Notes: generated from the letters alone by a model not told the origin. A stretch of 64,000 bases of DNA from Chryseobacterium lathyri (GCF_003290185.1 NZ_QNFY01000008.1:124001-188000), one strand, 5' to 3'; numbered from the stretch's first letter, positions 16,094 through 25,843 are shown. Made by a program: numbers and translations.

Positions 16094-16135
16094 AATAATT
16101 TTGTCATTCATAAAAACGAAAAAATTCAAAACAAA

Positions 16136-16735
16136 ATGGCAAATATTTTAAATATCCAAACGAGCATCAGCGGAGAAAACTCTGTAAGCAATAAGCTTTC
16201 TCAAGCTGTAATTAATCAGTTATTGGATAAAGACCCAAACAGCAAAGTGGTAATCCGTGATCTGGCTTTAAACCCGATTCCCCATCTGGAAATTCATCAT
16301 TTCAGTGCCTCCAGAATTCCGGATGAAGAAAGGAATGATGAACAGAAGGAAGCCTCAAAATATTCTGACGAATCATTAAAAGAAATCCAGGAAGCTGATA
16401 TTATTGTAATTGGTGTTCCTTTTTACAACTTTACTTTTCCATCCACGTTAAAATCATGGATCGACAGCATTGCGGTTGCCGGGAAAACATTTTCGTATGC
16501 AGACGGAACACCAAAAGGTCTTTTACAAAACAAAAAACTGTTTTTAAATTTTGCCATCGGCGGAGTGTATGAAAACGGACTCATTGAGAATATGGAGCAT
16601 TATTTAAGAACTTTATTTGGATTCATCGGGATTACAGATGTAGAAGTTTTCAAATCTCAGGGAATGATGGTTCCTCAATTAAAAGAGGAGAATTTTTCAA
16701 AGGCAGTTGCAGCTATTGAAAGTGCTTTGGCGTAA
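16136..16735 (+). CDS. azoR: FMN-dependent NADH-azoreductase / quinone reductase
   Basis: 199 residues, the usual AzoR length. Flavodoxin-like fold with N-terminal ILNIQTSISGENSVSNKLSQ (FMN phosphate loop), VIGVPFYNFTFPSTLKSWIDSIAVAGKTFSYADGTPKGLL (the conserved P-x-YNF-x-P-S-x-L-K-x-W-x-D block) and FAIGGVYENG near the flavin. It reduces azo dyes and quinones by two electrons, a detoxification role. Divergent from the HxlR regulator gene. Confidence 0.93.
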   Translation: MANILNIQTSISGENSVSNKLSQAVINQLLDKDPNSKVVIRDLALNPIPHLEIHHFSASRIPDEERNDEQKEASKYSDESLKEIQEADIIVIGVPFYNFTFPSTLKSWIDSIAVAGKTFSYADGTPKGLLQNKKLFLNFAIGGVYENGLIENMEHYLRTLFGFIGITDVEVFKSQGMMVPQLKEENFSKAVAAIESALA

Positions 16736-16830
16736 ATCGTGAATTATCATGGTGAATTTTTGCAATTTGTCATTGATAATTTCATTTTTAAACCATTAGC
16801 AAAATTAAATATTTAGATCATTAAATTTTG

Positions 16831-16883
16831 GCTAAAGCCCTTTGGTGATGGCATTAATTGAAAAAGCGGGCTAAAGCCCGCTT
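16831..16883 (-). terminator. Operon terminator made of a GGCTAAAGCC-type repeat
   Basis: AAGCGGGC-TAAA-GCCCGCTT (16864-16883) is a perfect 8-bp hairpin with a T run on the minus strand, about 90 nt after the MFS gene stop, so it likely ends the starch operon. A related word GGCTAAAGCC lies at 16830-16839 and AGCTAAAGCC near 15635, so the hairpin belongs to a small repeat family. Confidence 0.7.
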
Positions 16884-16927
16884 CTATTGAATTGTATTAT
16901 GATTGACTGACATTCGAGGTTTCTGTG

Positions 16928-16968
16928 CTTCCATCATCCAACTTCTTCCTCTAGCTTCTAACTTCTTC
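16928..16968. repeat. Heptamer array downstream of the starch operon
   Basis: CTTCCAT, CATCCAA, CTTCTTC, a 6-nt slip CTCTAG, CTTCTAA, CTTCTTC. The words match those of the array at 35337-35378 and the complement of 35183-35238, 18 kb away. It ends at the MFS gene stop codon. Confidence 0.6.
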
Positions 16969-16970
16969 CT

Positions 16971-18374
16971 TTAAAAATGTACCTGCTGGATTTCCTCTTC
17001 TATTTCCTTAGGGGTTTCATCTTCTGATTTTACAAAAATCATTGTAAGGACAGCTCCGATTAGCATGCAGATACCTCCGACTACAATATAATCTATGGCT
17101 TGCTTTCCAAAGACACTGCTTACAATGGGTCCTCCGAAAATACCATTGATGATTTGCGGGATTACAATGAAGAAATTGAAAATCCCCATATAAACCCCCA
17201 TTTTCTTTTGTGGAATCGAATCAATCAGCATGGCATAAGGCATTGCAAGAATACTTGCCCAGGCAAATCCTAATCCTATCATTGAAATCCAAAGGCTATG
17301 GATATCTTTGATAAAATACATAGAAATAAGACCTAATCCACCACAAGCCAAAGCTAAAGCGTGGGTTTGCTTTTTACCAATAAACTTAGCAATCGGAGTC
17401 AGGGCAAATGCAAAGAAAATCGCATAGAAATTGTAGCTTCCAAATAAACTTCCCGTCAGATCTCCGGCTTTATTAAATTCCACTGAATGGGTATCATCAG
17501 GAGAAAGTCCGAAATGGTGGGTTGCCAGAGCACTGGTTGTGAAAACCCACATGGTAAATAATGCAAACCATGAGAAGAACTGAACAATTCCCAGTTTTTT
17601 CATTTGAGAGGGTGCATTCCTGAAATCTTTAAAAATATCCGAGAATTTGGATTCATTTTTTACAATGGGTTTCCCGCCTTCAAATGATGCGAACTCTTCC
17701 GGAGAATATTCTTTGGTCGTAATAATGGTATATAAAATTGATAGAATTAAAACTGCTGCCCCGATGTAAAAAGAGTAAATCACATTGTCTGCTACAAAAC
17801 CTTTGGGAGCAACATTTGACACTCCTAATTTTGTCAGCCAGTTCGGCAAATCAGAACCTATAACAGCCCCAATTCCTATTAAAATGGTCTGAACAGAAAA
17901 CCCAATGGTTGCCTGGTGTTTCGGAAGCATATCTCCCACCAGGGCACGGAAAGGTTCCATTGCCACATTGATTGATGCATCCATCATAGCCAGGAAAATG
18001 ACCGCCATCAACAAAACATTGGCAGCCAACATTTGTGTGGCAGAAGCCGCATTAGGAAGCATGACCAAACCTATTGCGCATAAAACCGCCCCGATTAAAA
18101 AATAAGGCTTTCTTCTTCCGAGCGGACTCCAGGTATTGTCTCCCATATGCCCAATAATCGGCTGAACAATCAATCCTGTGATTGGTGCAACGAGCCAGAA
18201 CCAGGATAGTTCATGGACATCCGCCCCGAAATTGGCGAGAATTCTGCTTGCATTACCATTTTGTAAACCAAAAGCCATCTGGATTCCCAGAAATCCCATA
18301 CTCATATTGATGATCTGAGCCATGGAAAGATTCGGTTTTATTTTTTTCGTAAAAGTACTGTGCGAAGGGTTCAT
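16971..18374 (-). CDS. MFS sugar transporter (maltose/oligosaccharide, SLC45-like)
   Basis: 467 residues with 12 hydrophobic segments. The loop motif GHMGDNTWSPLGRRKPYFLIGA near 73-94 is the MFS loop 2-3 signature with the R-x-G-RR-x-P form of the sucrose/maltose (SLC45/GPH-like) branch; DASINVAMEPFRALVGDMLP is the matching TM4-5 region. As the last gene of the sus-type operon it should carry maltose or glucose through the inner membrane. Its ATG overlaps the stop of the NTF2-like gene by one base (TAATG), so translation is coupled. Confidence 0.88.
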   Translation of the reverse strand: MNPSHSTFTKKIKPNLSMAQIINMSMGFLGIQMAFGLQNGNASRILANFGADVHELSWFWLVAPITGLIVQPIIGHMGDNTWSPLGRRKPYFLIGAVLCAIGLVMLPNAASATQMLAANVLLMAVIFLAMMDASINVAMEPFRALVGDMLPKHQATIGFSVQTILIGIGAVIGSDLPNWLTKLGVSNVAPKGFVADNVIYSFYIGAAVLILSILYTIITTKEYSPEEFASFEGGKPIVKNESKFSDIFKDFRNAPSQMKKLGIVQFFSWFALFTMWVFTTSALATHHFGLSPDDTHSVEFNKAGDLTGSLFGSYNFYAIFFAFALTPIAKFIGKKQTHALALACGGLGLISMYFIKDIHSLWISMIGLGFAWASILAMPYAMLIDSIPQKKMGVYMGIFNFFIVIPQIINGIFGGPIVSSVFGKQAIDYIVVGGICMLIGAVLTMIFVKSEDETPKEIEEEIQQVHF

Positions 18375-18898
18375 TAGTGTTTTTTTAATTCTTGGATTAA
18401 GGTATTCTCAATGGCTGCCTTCTCTGCAACCACTTTATCAACTACATCATTCGGAACAGTTACAGAAAGTACATACTGTTTTACTTTCCAGCTTCCGTTT
18501 ATTTTTTCTACAACGCCTGAGCCTCTGCAGATTTTCATTTGGGTATCCAGAAGCTCATCAAACCATGCCAGTTTACCATCTTTGCTGAAATAGATGTTTC
18601 TTTTAAGGGAAGTGAAGTTCCAGGTTTTCTTTTTGTCAAAATAAGGTTTAGCCCAAACCATAAAAGCTTTTTTATCCCAAACTTCTGTAGCATCAGTTCC
18701 GATAAACGTGGACTCGTCTGCAAAGTAGTTAAAATAGGCATTGAAATCAGCTTTTGCTGCAGCAGTATTAAAGCCGTCCAGCATAGTTCCTATTTCTGTT
18801 TTGTCTTTTTCAAATTTGGTCCCGTTGGACTGGGCATGTATTCCCATAAAACCAAGTATAAAAAGCGCTAAAGTGTAAACAATTTTTATTTTTTTCAT
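18374..18898 (-). CDS. Secreted NTF2-like (SnoaL/DUF4440) protein in the starch operon
   Basis: 174 residues with an N-terminal signal peptide (to about residue 22, GIHAQ). The rest fits an NTF2-like cone: MLDGFNTAAAKADFNAYFNYFADESTFIGTD, then KDGKLAWFDE and NGSWKVKQYVLSV. No enzyme residues can be assigned. It lies 18 nt after the GH13 gene and overlaps the MFS start, so it is part of the starch operon; a periplasmic binding or accessory role is inference. Confidence 0.8.
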   Translation of the reverse strand: MKKIKIVYTLALFILGFMGIHAQSNGTKFEKDKTEIGTMLDGFNTAAAKADFNAYFNYFADESTFIGTDATEVWDKKAFMVWAKPYFDKKKTWNFTSLKRNIYFSKDGKLAWFDELLDTQMKICRGSGVVEKINGSWKVKQYVLSVTVPNDVVDKVVAEKAAIENTLIQELKKH

Positions 18899-18916
18899 AG
18901 TATCATTGATTTAATC

Positions 18917-20764
18917 TTAGAGTTCGATAATCATTGGAGTTTTTGCAGGTACAGTGAGACTTTTTTCCATAGGAAATTCCTTTCCTGAAATAACGTCTTT
19001 ACCCTTTGTCACACCGTTTAATGATTCTGCAAAACGTTTTAAATCTAATGTCTGATCTTTTTCATTATTGTTGACAACTACCATTACATTGTCCTTGGTA
19101 TCATATCTGAAATAGACAAATACACCATCCTGAGGAACGTAATTTTTAGTTTTCCCCGTATGAATCACTTCTTTTCCTTTTCTCCAGTTTAATAGTTTTT
19201 GGCTAAACTGATAAAATTCTTTCTGATCGGGAGTCTGTGATGAAGGATTGAAAGCATTCTGCGCATCCGATTTCCACCCACCAGGAAAATCCCTGCGGAT
19301 ATCTGCATCGCCTCCCTTAGTTTTATCTCCTCTCATGCCTACTTCTGAGCCGTAATAGATCTGTGGAATCCCTCTGACCGTAGAAATCAGGGTCAATGCC
19401 ATTTTGTAGGCTTTGGGATCGGCATTAAAAATCTCATTCCACCTTTCGGTATCGTGATTTTCAAAGAAGACCAGAAGATTATTAATATCAGGATACAGGA
19501 AGTCGCTGGTAAAAACATTGTAAAGCTTTACCATTCCTGTGTCCCAGCTTTCTTTTTCTTTAATAGCTTTCGGCATATCACCGTACAGCATAAAGTCCAT
19601 AACGGAAGGCAGGTTAGAATTGTATCCCGCAGCTTCCCCGGTTTTGGAGTTTTTCTGCCAGGCAGAAATCTGTCCTGCGGTATTAAGCCATGTTTCCCCT
19701 ACGATATTGAATTTTGGGTATTCGTCGGTAATGGCTTTTGCCCATTTGGCCATGCCTTCTTTATCGTTGTACGGATAGGTATCTACACGCAGCCCACCCA
19801 ATTCGGCATATTCAATCCACCAGATTGCATTTTGGGTAAGGTATTTTAAAACCAATGGATTTTTTTGATTAACATCCGGCATGGTGGTATCAAACCAGCC
19901 ATCCAGTGCATATTTTTTATCAATTTCTGAGGCATTGGTGTCAAACTGGGTCGTTGTTTTGTAATTGGACCGGTAAAAACCATTTTTTCCTTCATCAAAC
20001 CAATGAATCCAGTCTTTTGAAGGCAGGTCTTTGATGATCCAGTGAGAAACTCCCCAATGGTTGGTTACATAATCCATGACCAGCTTCATATTCCGCTTGT
20101 TCAGCTTCTGGGAAAGTTCGCGGTATTCTTCATTAGTCCCGTAGCGGCCATCTATTTTATAAAGATCAGTTTGCGCATATCCGTGATAGGAATATACTTT
20201 TTCATTGTCTTCATTGACAGGTGTAAGCCAGACAGATGTGGCTCCAAGGTTTTGGATATAATCAAGGTTGTTGATAATTCCACGAAGATCTCCGCCATGC
20301 CTTCCGTTCGGTAAGCTACGATCTGCTTTTTCAATAAGGTCAGGTCTGGAGTCATTTTTTTCATCACCGTTAGCAAAACGGTCCGGCATGATAAGATACA
20401 TGACATCTTTTGAAGTAAAAGATTCGCGGTCTGCGGATCCAGGCGCTCTTTGTTTCAGCTCATAAGTATAGGAGCTGATATTTTTCTTTCCTTTCTTGAG
20501 ATTCATTTTAAACTTCGGAACATTGATCTCATTGGTATTGACTGTTACAAAAACATAATTGGGATTTTCAACTTTTTTTAAGTCTTTTATCTGAATACCG
20601 TCGGAAAGTTCAATTTCATTTTGGGCAATATCTTTTCCGTATACCAGGATCTGAAGTTCAGGATTTTTCATTCCTTTCCACCAAAAAGCAGGTTCTACTT
20701 TCTGAATCTGTGAAAAAGCCACAGATGCTGCTGAAAGGGCAAAAATTGTATATATTTTTTTCAT
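18917..20764 (-). CDS. GH13 alpha-amylase / neopullulanase-cyclomaltodextrinase (SusA-like)
   Basis: 615 residues with a signal peptide (to about 19). An N-terminal Ig-like domain (~20-105) of the cyclomaltodextrinase type precedes the (beta/alpha)8 barrel. GH13 regions: DYVTNH (231-236), GLRVDTYP with nucleophile D328, IVGETWL with acid/base E357, and FFENHDTERW with D438. The last ~80 residues form the beta domain. It cleaves alpha-1,4 links of maltodextrins, presumably in the periplasm, providing substrate to the GH97 enzyme and the MFS transporter. Confidence 0.95.
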   Translation of the reverse strand: MKKIYTIFALSAASVAFSQIQKVEPAFWWKGMKNPELQILVYGKDIAQNEIELSDGIQIKDLKKVENPNYVFVTVNTNEINVPKFKMNLKKGKKNISSYTYELKQRAPGSADRESFTSKDVMYLIMPDRFANGDEKNDSRPDLIEKADRSLPNGRHGGDLRGIINNLDYIQNLGATSVWLTPVNEDNEKVYSYHGYAQTDLYKIDGRYGTNEEYRELSQKLNKRNMKLVMDYVTNHWGVSHWIIKDLPSKDWIHWFDEGKNGFYRSNYKTTTQFDTNASEIDKKYALDGWFDTTMPDVNQKNPLVLKYLTQNAIWWIEYAELGGLRVDTYPYNDKEGMAKWAKAITDEYPKFNIVGETWLNTAGQISAWQKNSKTGEAAGYNSNLPSVMDFMLYGDMPKAIKEKESWDTGMVKLYNVFTSDFLYPDINNLLVFFENHDTERWNEIFNADPKAYKMALTLISTVRGIPQIYYGSEVGMRGDKTKGGDADIRRDFPGGWKSDAQNAFNPSSQTPDQKEFYQFSQKLLNWRKGKEVIHTGKTKNYVPQDGVFVYFRYDTKDNVMVVVNNNEKDQTLDLKRFAESLNGVTKGKDVISGKEFPMEKSLTVPAKTPMIIEL

Positions 20765-20803
20765 TTATGATTGTATTTTGATCAATCGTTTTGTTAAAAA
20801 GTA

Positions 20804-20844
20804 ATGCCCCGGCCCATTTTTCCGAATATAATGAACCGGGGCAT
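20804..20844 (-). other. Hairpin inside the starch operon (GH97-GH13 spacer)
   Basis: ATGCCCCGG and CCGGGGCAT are perfect 9-bp arms with a 23-nt loop, followed on the minus strand by TACTTTTTAAC. This is the only sizeable gap inside the operon. It may damp read-through into the GH13 gene or protect the upstream susCDE-GH97 mRNA. Confidence 0.6.
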
Positions 20845-20865
20845 AACAAACTTATGAATTAAATC

Positions 20866-23022
20866 TTAATTGACTGGCTTTACAGAGACAGCAAAACCGC
20901 CGCTTCTCGCCATTTTGAAATTCAATTTAGATTTGCTGGTGATCTGTTTTTTGTAGATGTTATAACTTTGAGGATTATCAATATAATCGGCATCTTTTCC
21001 ATCTTCGTAAACGGTTACCTCATATTTTTTCCCTTTATCCAGGAAAGAGAAATCTACGGTGTATTCACGCTTATTTTCATCAGTAATACCTCCTACAAAC
21101 CAATTGTCAGTACCTTTTGCCTTTCTGGCAGTGATGACATAATCTCCCGGCTCTGCCGATAAAATCTTAGTATCATCCCAGTCTGCAGCAACATCCTTGA
21201 TAAACTGGAATGCATCCATATGCTTTTTATAGTTTTCAGGAAGGTCTGCCGCCATCTGAAGAGGCATATACATCGTTACATACAGGGCAAGCTGTTTGGC
21301 AAGTGTAGTTTTCACAAAACGCTTATCTCCAGGGAAATAATAATCTAATTTAGTCTGGAAAATACCCGGTGTGTAATCCATAGATCCTCCCATCCATCTT
21401 GTAAACGGAAGAACGGTCTGGTGGTCAGGTTTATTTCCTCCGAATGCTTCGTATTCAGTTCCTCTGGCTGCTTCTGCAGAAATATAGTTCGGATAGGTAC
21501 GGCTTTCACCTGTAGGGCGTACAGATTCATGGGAATTGACCATGATTTTATAATCGTTTGCTTTTTCAGCAATTCTGTAAAAATGGTTGATTGTCCATTG
21601 TGAGTAATGGTGTTCTCCTCTTGGGATGATATCTCCCACATAGCCTGTTTTTACGGCATCATAACCGTATTTGTTCATCAGCTGGAAAGCTTTATCCGAC
21701 CATCTTTCATAATTGGTTGCAGAACCTGAAGTTTCATGGTGCATGATAAGCTTAATGCCTTTCGAATGGGCATATTCATTCAGCATTTTGATGTCAAAAT
21801 CCGGATACGGTGTAATGAAATCGAAAACAAATTCTTTGGAATGACCGAACCAGTCTTCCCAACCAATATTCCAGCCTTCAATCAATAATCCCTGGAAACC
21901 GTTTTCAGCAGCAAAGTCGATATATTCTTTAACTTTTGTATTGTTAGCCGCATGTTTTCCGTTTGGCGTCAATTTTGAGAAATCTGTTTTGTCCAGATGT
22001 ACGTTTTCAGCAGTAGAATAAGCCCACTGGGATTTTCCGATGATCATTTCCCACCATACACCCATGTATTTGGTAGGATGAATGTAAGAAGTATCGGTAT
22101 ATTTTGTAGGCTCATTAAGGTTAAAAATCATTTTAGATTCCATCACCTCTTCTGCTTTTGGAGAAACGATAATGGTTCTCCAAGGGGTTACTGAAGGGGT
22201 TTGAATATATCCTTTTGCCCCCTGTCTGTCAGCAGTAAGATGTGTTTTGAATTTAAAATTCCGGGCATCCACTTCAAGATGGGAAGCCGGATAATCTAAA
22301 ACAGCTGCTTCTGCTACATTTACATATAAAGGATCTTTACCTTCTTTTTTAAGCATCAATGGAGACTGAACAGCATTTTTAACGAGAGCCTGAGAGGCAT
22401 TAGCATCGAATGCCTTATCCCATTGGGAAGGAATTTCGGAGATCTTTGTTTCCTGGTATTGATATTCCTGGGAATCATAGTCTGCAACAATCCACCATGC
22501 TTTCATATCTGTAGGGAAATCAATTTCGGAATCTTCTTCTCTGATCACGAAATAATTCAGGTTTTTCTGCTGTGGAAATTCATATCTGAATCCCAATCCA
22601 TCATTAAACAATCTGAACTTTACAACAATACTTCTGCTTGTAGAAGCCTGATCCAAGGTAACGGCAAGTTCGTTGTAATGATTAATATAGTTTTTCTTTT
22701 CGCCCAAAACCGGCTGCCAGGTTTCGTTTTTAGAGTCACGTTTTTCTTGTGTTTTCGTGAACCCGTTGTTCAGGTCAAATTTTGCGTCTTCCGCTTTAGC
22801 TATTTCAGAAGCGAATTTAATAGCTGAGTCTTTAAATAATCTTAATCCTAATTTAGAATCTTCTACCACCACAGCACCATTGTATTTCAGATTATAATAG
22901 GGTACCCCCTGTTTCAGCTGAAAGTTCATTTCAAATTTTCCATCCGGTGATTTCAAAGACTGTGCATTAACACCTGCGAACATCATTGAGAGCAATATCG
23001 CTCCAACTGTAATTTTCTTCAT
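20866..23022 (-). CDS. GH97 alpha-glucosidase (SusB-like)
   Basis: 718 residues, the SusB length. Signal peptide to about 20 (GVNAQ). Then the GH97 N-terminal beta-sandwich (SLKSPDGKFEMNFQL onwards), the central (beta/alpha)8 barrel and a C-terminal beta domain. Conserved blocks are TKYMGVWWEM, GLLIEGWNIGWEDWFG, IMHHETSG and MVNSHESVRPTGESRTYPN; the His-Glu in the last block fits the inverting SusB-type active site. It releases glucose from the non-reducing ends of maltooligosaccharides. Confidence 0.94.
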   Translation of the reverse strand: MKKITVGAILLSMMFAGVNAQSLKSPDGKFEMNFQLKQGVPYYNLKYNGAVVVEDSKLGLRLFKDSAIKFASEIAKAEDAKFDLNNGFTKTQEKRDSKNETWQPVLGEKKNYINHYNELAVTLDQASTSRSIVVKFRLFNDGLGFRYEFPQQKNLNYFVIREEDSEIDFPTDMKAWWIVADYDSQEYQYQETKISEIPSQWDKAFDANASQALVKNAVQSPLMLKKEGKDPLYVNVAEAAVLDYPASHLEVDARNFKFKTHLTADRQGAKGYIQTPSVTPWRTIIVSPKAEEVMESKMIFNLNEPTKYTDTSYIHPTKYMGVWWEMIIGKSQWAYSTAENVHLDKTDFSKLTPNGKHAANNTKVKEYIDFAAENGFQGLLIEGWNIGWEDWFGHSKEFVFDFITPYPDFDIKMLNEYAHSKGIKLIMHHETSGSATNYERWSDKAFQLMNKYGYDAVKTGYVGDIIPRGEHHYSQWTINHFYRIAEKANDYKIMVNSHESVRPTGESRTYPNYISAEAARGTEYEAFGGNKPDHQTVLPFTRWMGGSMDYTPGIFQTKLDYYFPGDKRFVKTTLAKQLALYVTMYMPLQMAADLPENYKKHMDAFQFIKDVAADWDDTKILSAEPGDYVITARKAKGTDNWFVGGITDENKREYTVDFSFLDKGKKYEVTVYEDGKDADYIDNPQSYNIYKKQITSKSKLNFKMARSGGFAVSVKPVN

Positions 23023-23097
23023 AATGATTATTTATAAACTTAAAAATAGATAAAGTGCTGCGGTAAAGCAACACTTTATCAAATTATTTTGGACGTT

Positions 23098-24213
23098 TTA
23101 CAATTTTGTAACAGTTAACTTGTAATAGGCCGAATTATGTAAATCCAGTTCTATTTTATAGTTTCCTGCTTCGGATACTTTATAATTAGGATCACCGTCT
23201 ACTGTATTTTCAGCATTGAAATAAGTTTGTACGGCCTTTCCTGAAACCAGAGTCTGGTCATCTTTCTTAGGCTGGAATTTTAGTGCCCAGTCGTCATTTC
23301 CTCTAAATTTAAATGATCCTGTACTACTCAACATAATTGAATTGATTACGTAAGTCTTTGTAGCCGGATTATAAACAAAATCTGTATCTGAGTTCCATCC
23401 TGTAGGCGTAGCATCTCCGATTATACCAAAGTTTGCCAACACCGATGAATAGGTATTTGCAACCCAATCAACTTTAACATAGTATGTTCCTATTACAGGG
23501 GCTTTTATGTTTGCTCCGTCTCCAACTAATTTTCCGGTATTCGTTCCGTCATCTCCTTTATTTCCCGGCCAATCTTGATTGATCGCAAATTTGTACTGTC
23601 CGTTTTCACCTGTAAGATTACTAATCCAGATGAATCCTCTGTATTTATTATCTTTTTCAGGAGAGAACAGGTTTGGTGAATTGGCAGGATTCCAATTTGC
23701 ATAACCCGCTGCTCCGGCATATCCGCCAGGTACATTAATCTTCGGATATACCAAATCCGGGTTTGGAGTATAAGGTGTTACTTTAAGGGCTATTACATTG
23801 GAATAAAAAGCTGCTGATCCTACAGATGTTTTTAGTCTTGCTTCAATATCATTTACAACATCTGGTGTCGCTCCGATATTGAACATAGCAGCATTCATTG
23901 CAGCATGGGTAACTGAACCTGTCATTAAATCATTGGAAAAATCAACAGTAGCACTTTTTTTAAAATTGTTTCCTTTGATCCCGAATTCTATCTGCTGGCT
24001 GGAAACTACAGCGATATTAAATGTTGGTTTCGTCCATGTGAAATTAATCACAGCATCATTGGCAACGAGTTCATTAAGAACTATTGTACTTTTATCAGAA
24101 GAAAGCTTACCTGCGTTTGTTTCACTAATCACAGCCTGATCTTCATCCTTTTCGCAGGAAATAACCAGAAAACCAATGAGGGCTATGGTTAATAATCTAA
24201 ATATTTGTTTCAT
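23098..24213 (-). CDS. SusE/SusF-type starch-binding outer membrane lipoprotein
   Basis: 371 residues. A lipoprotein signal ends LVISC (Cys20). An Ig-like N-terminal domain (AGKLSSDKSTIVLNE...) is followed by two carbohydrate-binding-like repeats, the second containing FGIIGDATPTGWNSDTDFVYNPATKTYVI and GSFKFRGNDDWA, the typical SusE/F pattern of Trp-rich ligand loops. It would hold starch at the cell surface for SusCD. It sits 16 nt after susD. Confidence 0.9.
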   Translation of the reverse strand: MKQIFRLLTIALIGFLVISCEKDEDQAVISETNAGKLSSDKSTIVLNELVANDAVINFTWTKPTFNIAVVSSQQIEFGIKGNNFKKSATVDFSNDLMTGSVTHAAMNAAMFNIGATPDVVNDIEARLKTSVGSAAFYSNVIALKVTPYTPNPDLVYPKINVPGGYAGAAGYANWNPANSPNLFSPEKDNKYRGFIWISNLTGENGQYKFAINQDWPGNKGDDGTNTGKLVGDGANIKAPVIGTYYVKVDWVANTYSSVLANFGIIGDATPTGWNSDTDFVYNPATKTYVINSIMLSSTGSFKFRGNDDWALKFQPKKDDQTLVSGKAVQTYFNAENTVDGDPNYKVSEAGNYKIELDLHNSAYYKLTVTKL

Positions 24214-24229
24214 TGTATAGTGTTTTTAA

Positions 24230-25831
24230 TTAATATCCAGGATTCTGAATCAGGTTAGGATTGGCTATAATATCTTTATTTGGGATAGGGAAAAGATTTC
24301 TATAGCTTTCAACAGCTTTTCCATCTTTAACATTCCCTTTCCATGGCCATAGATAATCTCCTGTCGTAAATTTGTTGAAACGGACAAGATCTGATCTTCT
24401 AGATGTTTCCCAAGATAATTCTCTTGCTCTTTCATCTAAAATAAAGTTCAGATTTATTGAAGTTACGTTTCCACTTGTATTACCATAAGCACGTTCTCTT
24501 AATTGGTTAACGTAAGTGACTGCAGTTGCCTGACTACCTCCACTTCCTCCTCTAAGAACAGCTTCTGCATACATAAGGTAGATGTCTGCTAAACGATATA
24601 GAGGAATATCAGCCTCCACCCAGTTATCATGTGCCCCTACAGATCCATTGCTTTTAACGTTCTTATACTTGATAAATGCATATCCATCTGTAAAAGAACC
24701 CAGATCGTTAATTTCCAAATTCTGTCCTGCTGTAAAAAACCTTCCTCTTTTATCAGTTCCATTAGTTGGGAATAGGTTTACAAATGCCTTTGTCGTTCTG
24801 ATTCCGCTCCAACCACCATTGATTCCAAAATCAGAAGCTTTCATGCCCCCACCTACTGCTGCATGGACTAAGTAAGTAGTTCCTCCGTTGGTTTGTGTAT
24901 TAATCCCATCAAAATTTACACTTAGTATCTGTTCTGGATTACTGATATTATTATCTGCAAGGAACAGCTCATCATACTTTGGCTTTAAAGAATAACCTGC
25001 TGCAATTACTTTATTACAATAAGTAATACAGTCTGTATTTCTCTGTGTTCCTGTATATACTTCAGCATTTAAATATAATTTTGCCAATAACGCCCAAGCT
25101 GCAGCTTTGTCTGCTCTGCCATATTCATTGGTTTTAGGCTCTTTTAATTCACCTGCTACTGCAACCAATTCAGATTCTATGAAGTTAAATAATGATTTTC
25201 TGTCTATTCTCTGTGGAGGATTTACAGATCCAGGAAGATATGTTTCATCTACAAAAGGTACATTCCCGAACATATCAATTGCATGATAATAGGATTGTGC
25301 TCTTAGGAAACGGGCTTCGGCTCTCATTAATTTTGCCTGAGCAAGGTTGTCTCCGGTAATATTATTTACTGCTAATTTTTCGTCTGTAACATTTCTCAGA
25401 AATTCATTACAAAAAGCAATTTCCGTATATACTCTGTAATACATTGCAGCAATAAATTCATTAGAAGCATCCCATGTCATTTTATGAAGGGTATGAAGAT
25501 TTCCATCATTCCAACCTATTACTGCTTCATCAGTGGTTATTACATTAAGGGTATACAGTAATCTTGTATACTGTGAAAAACCTCCGTTAATTCCATTAAT
25601 ATCACTATCAGGCTGGTCACCATCTCCACTTACCTGTCCTCCCATAGCAAGGCCTCCATAGAGTTTTGCTAAAATATTTTTATAGTTGGAAAAATCTTTA
25701 TAGATACTTGCAGAGGTAACATCTGTTATTGGCTCTCTTTCTAAATCTTTTACACATGACGCTGTAGTCAGTAGAAATGCAGCAGAAAGAGGCAATACTA
25801 TATTTTTAAGTTTGATTTTATTTAGTTTCAT
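24230..25831 (-). CDS. susD: SusD/RagB-family outer membrane nutrient-binding lipoprotein
   Basis: 533 residues. Signal with lipobox LLTTASC near 20-26, then the all-helical TPR-rich SusD fold: RFLRAQSYYHAIDMFGNVPFVDE and WALLAKLYLNAEVYTG are hallmark helices, and RARELSWETSRRSDLVRFNKFTTGDYLWPW near the C terminus is the conserved tail. It caps the SusC barrel and binds the maltodextrin. It starts 12 nt after the susC stop. Confidence 0.95.
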   Translation of the reverse strand: MKLNKIKLKNIVLPLSAAFLLTTASCVKDLEREPITDVTSASIYKDFSNYKNILAKLYGGLAMGGQVSGDGDQPDSDINGINGGFSQYTRLLYTLNVITTDEAVIGWNDGNLHTLHKMTWDASNEFIAAMYYRVYTEIAFCNEFLRNVTDEKLAVNNITGDNLAQAKLMRAEARFLRAQSYYHAIDMFGNVPFVDETYLPGSVNPPQRIDRKSLFNFIESELVAVAGELKEPKTNEYGRADKAAAWALLAKLYLNAEVYTGTQRNTDCITYCNKVIAAGYSLKPKYDELFLADNNISNPEQILSVNFDGINTQTNGGTTYLVHAAVGGGMKASDFGINGGWSGIRTTKAFVNLFPTNGTDKRGRFFTAGQNLEINDLGSFTDGYAFIKYKNVKSNGSVGAHDNWVEADIPLYRLADIYLMYAEAVLRGGSGGSQATAVTYVNQLRERAYGNTSGNVTSINLNFILDERARELSWETSRRSDLVRFNKFTTGDYLWPWKGNVKDGKAVESYRNLFPIPNKDIIANPNLIQNPGY

Positions 25832-25843
25832 CGTAATTATTAT

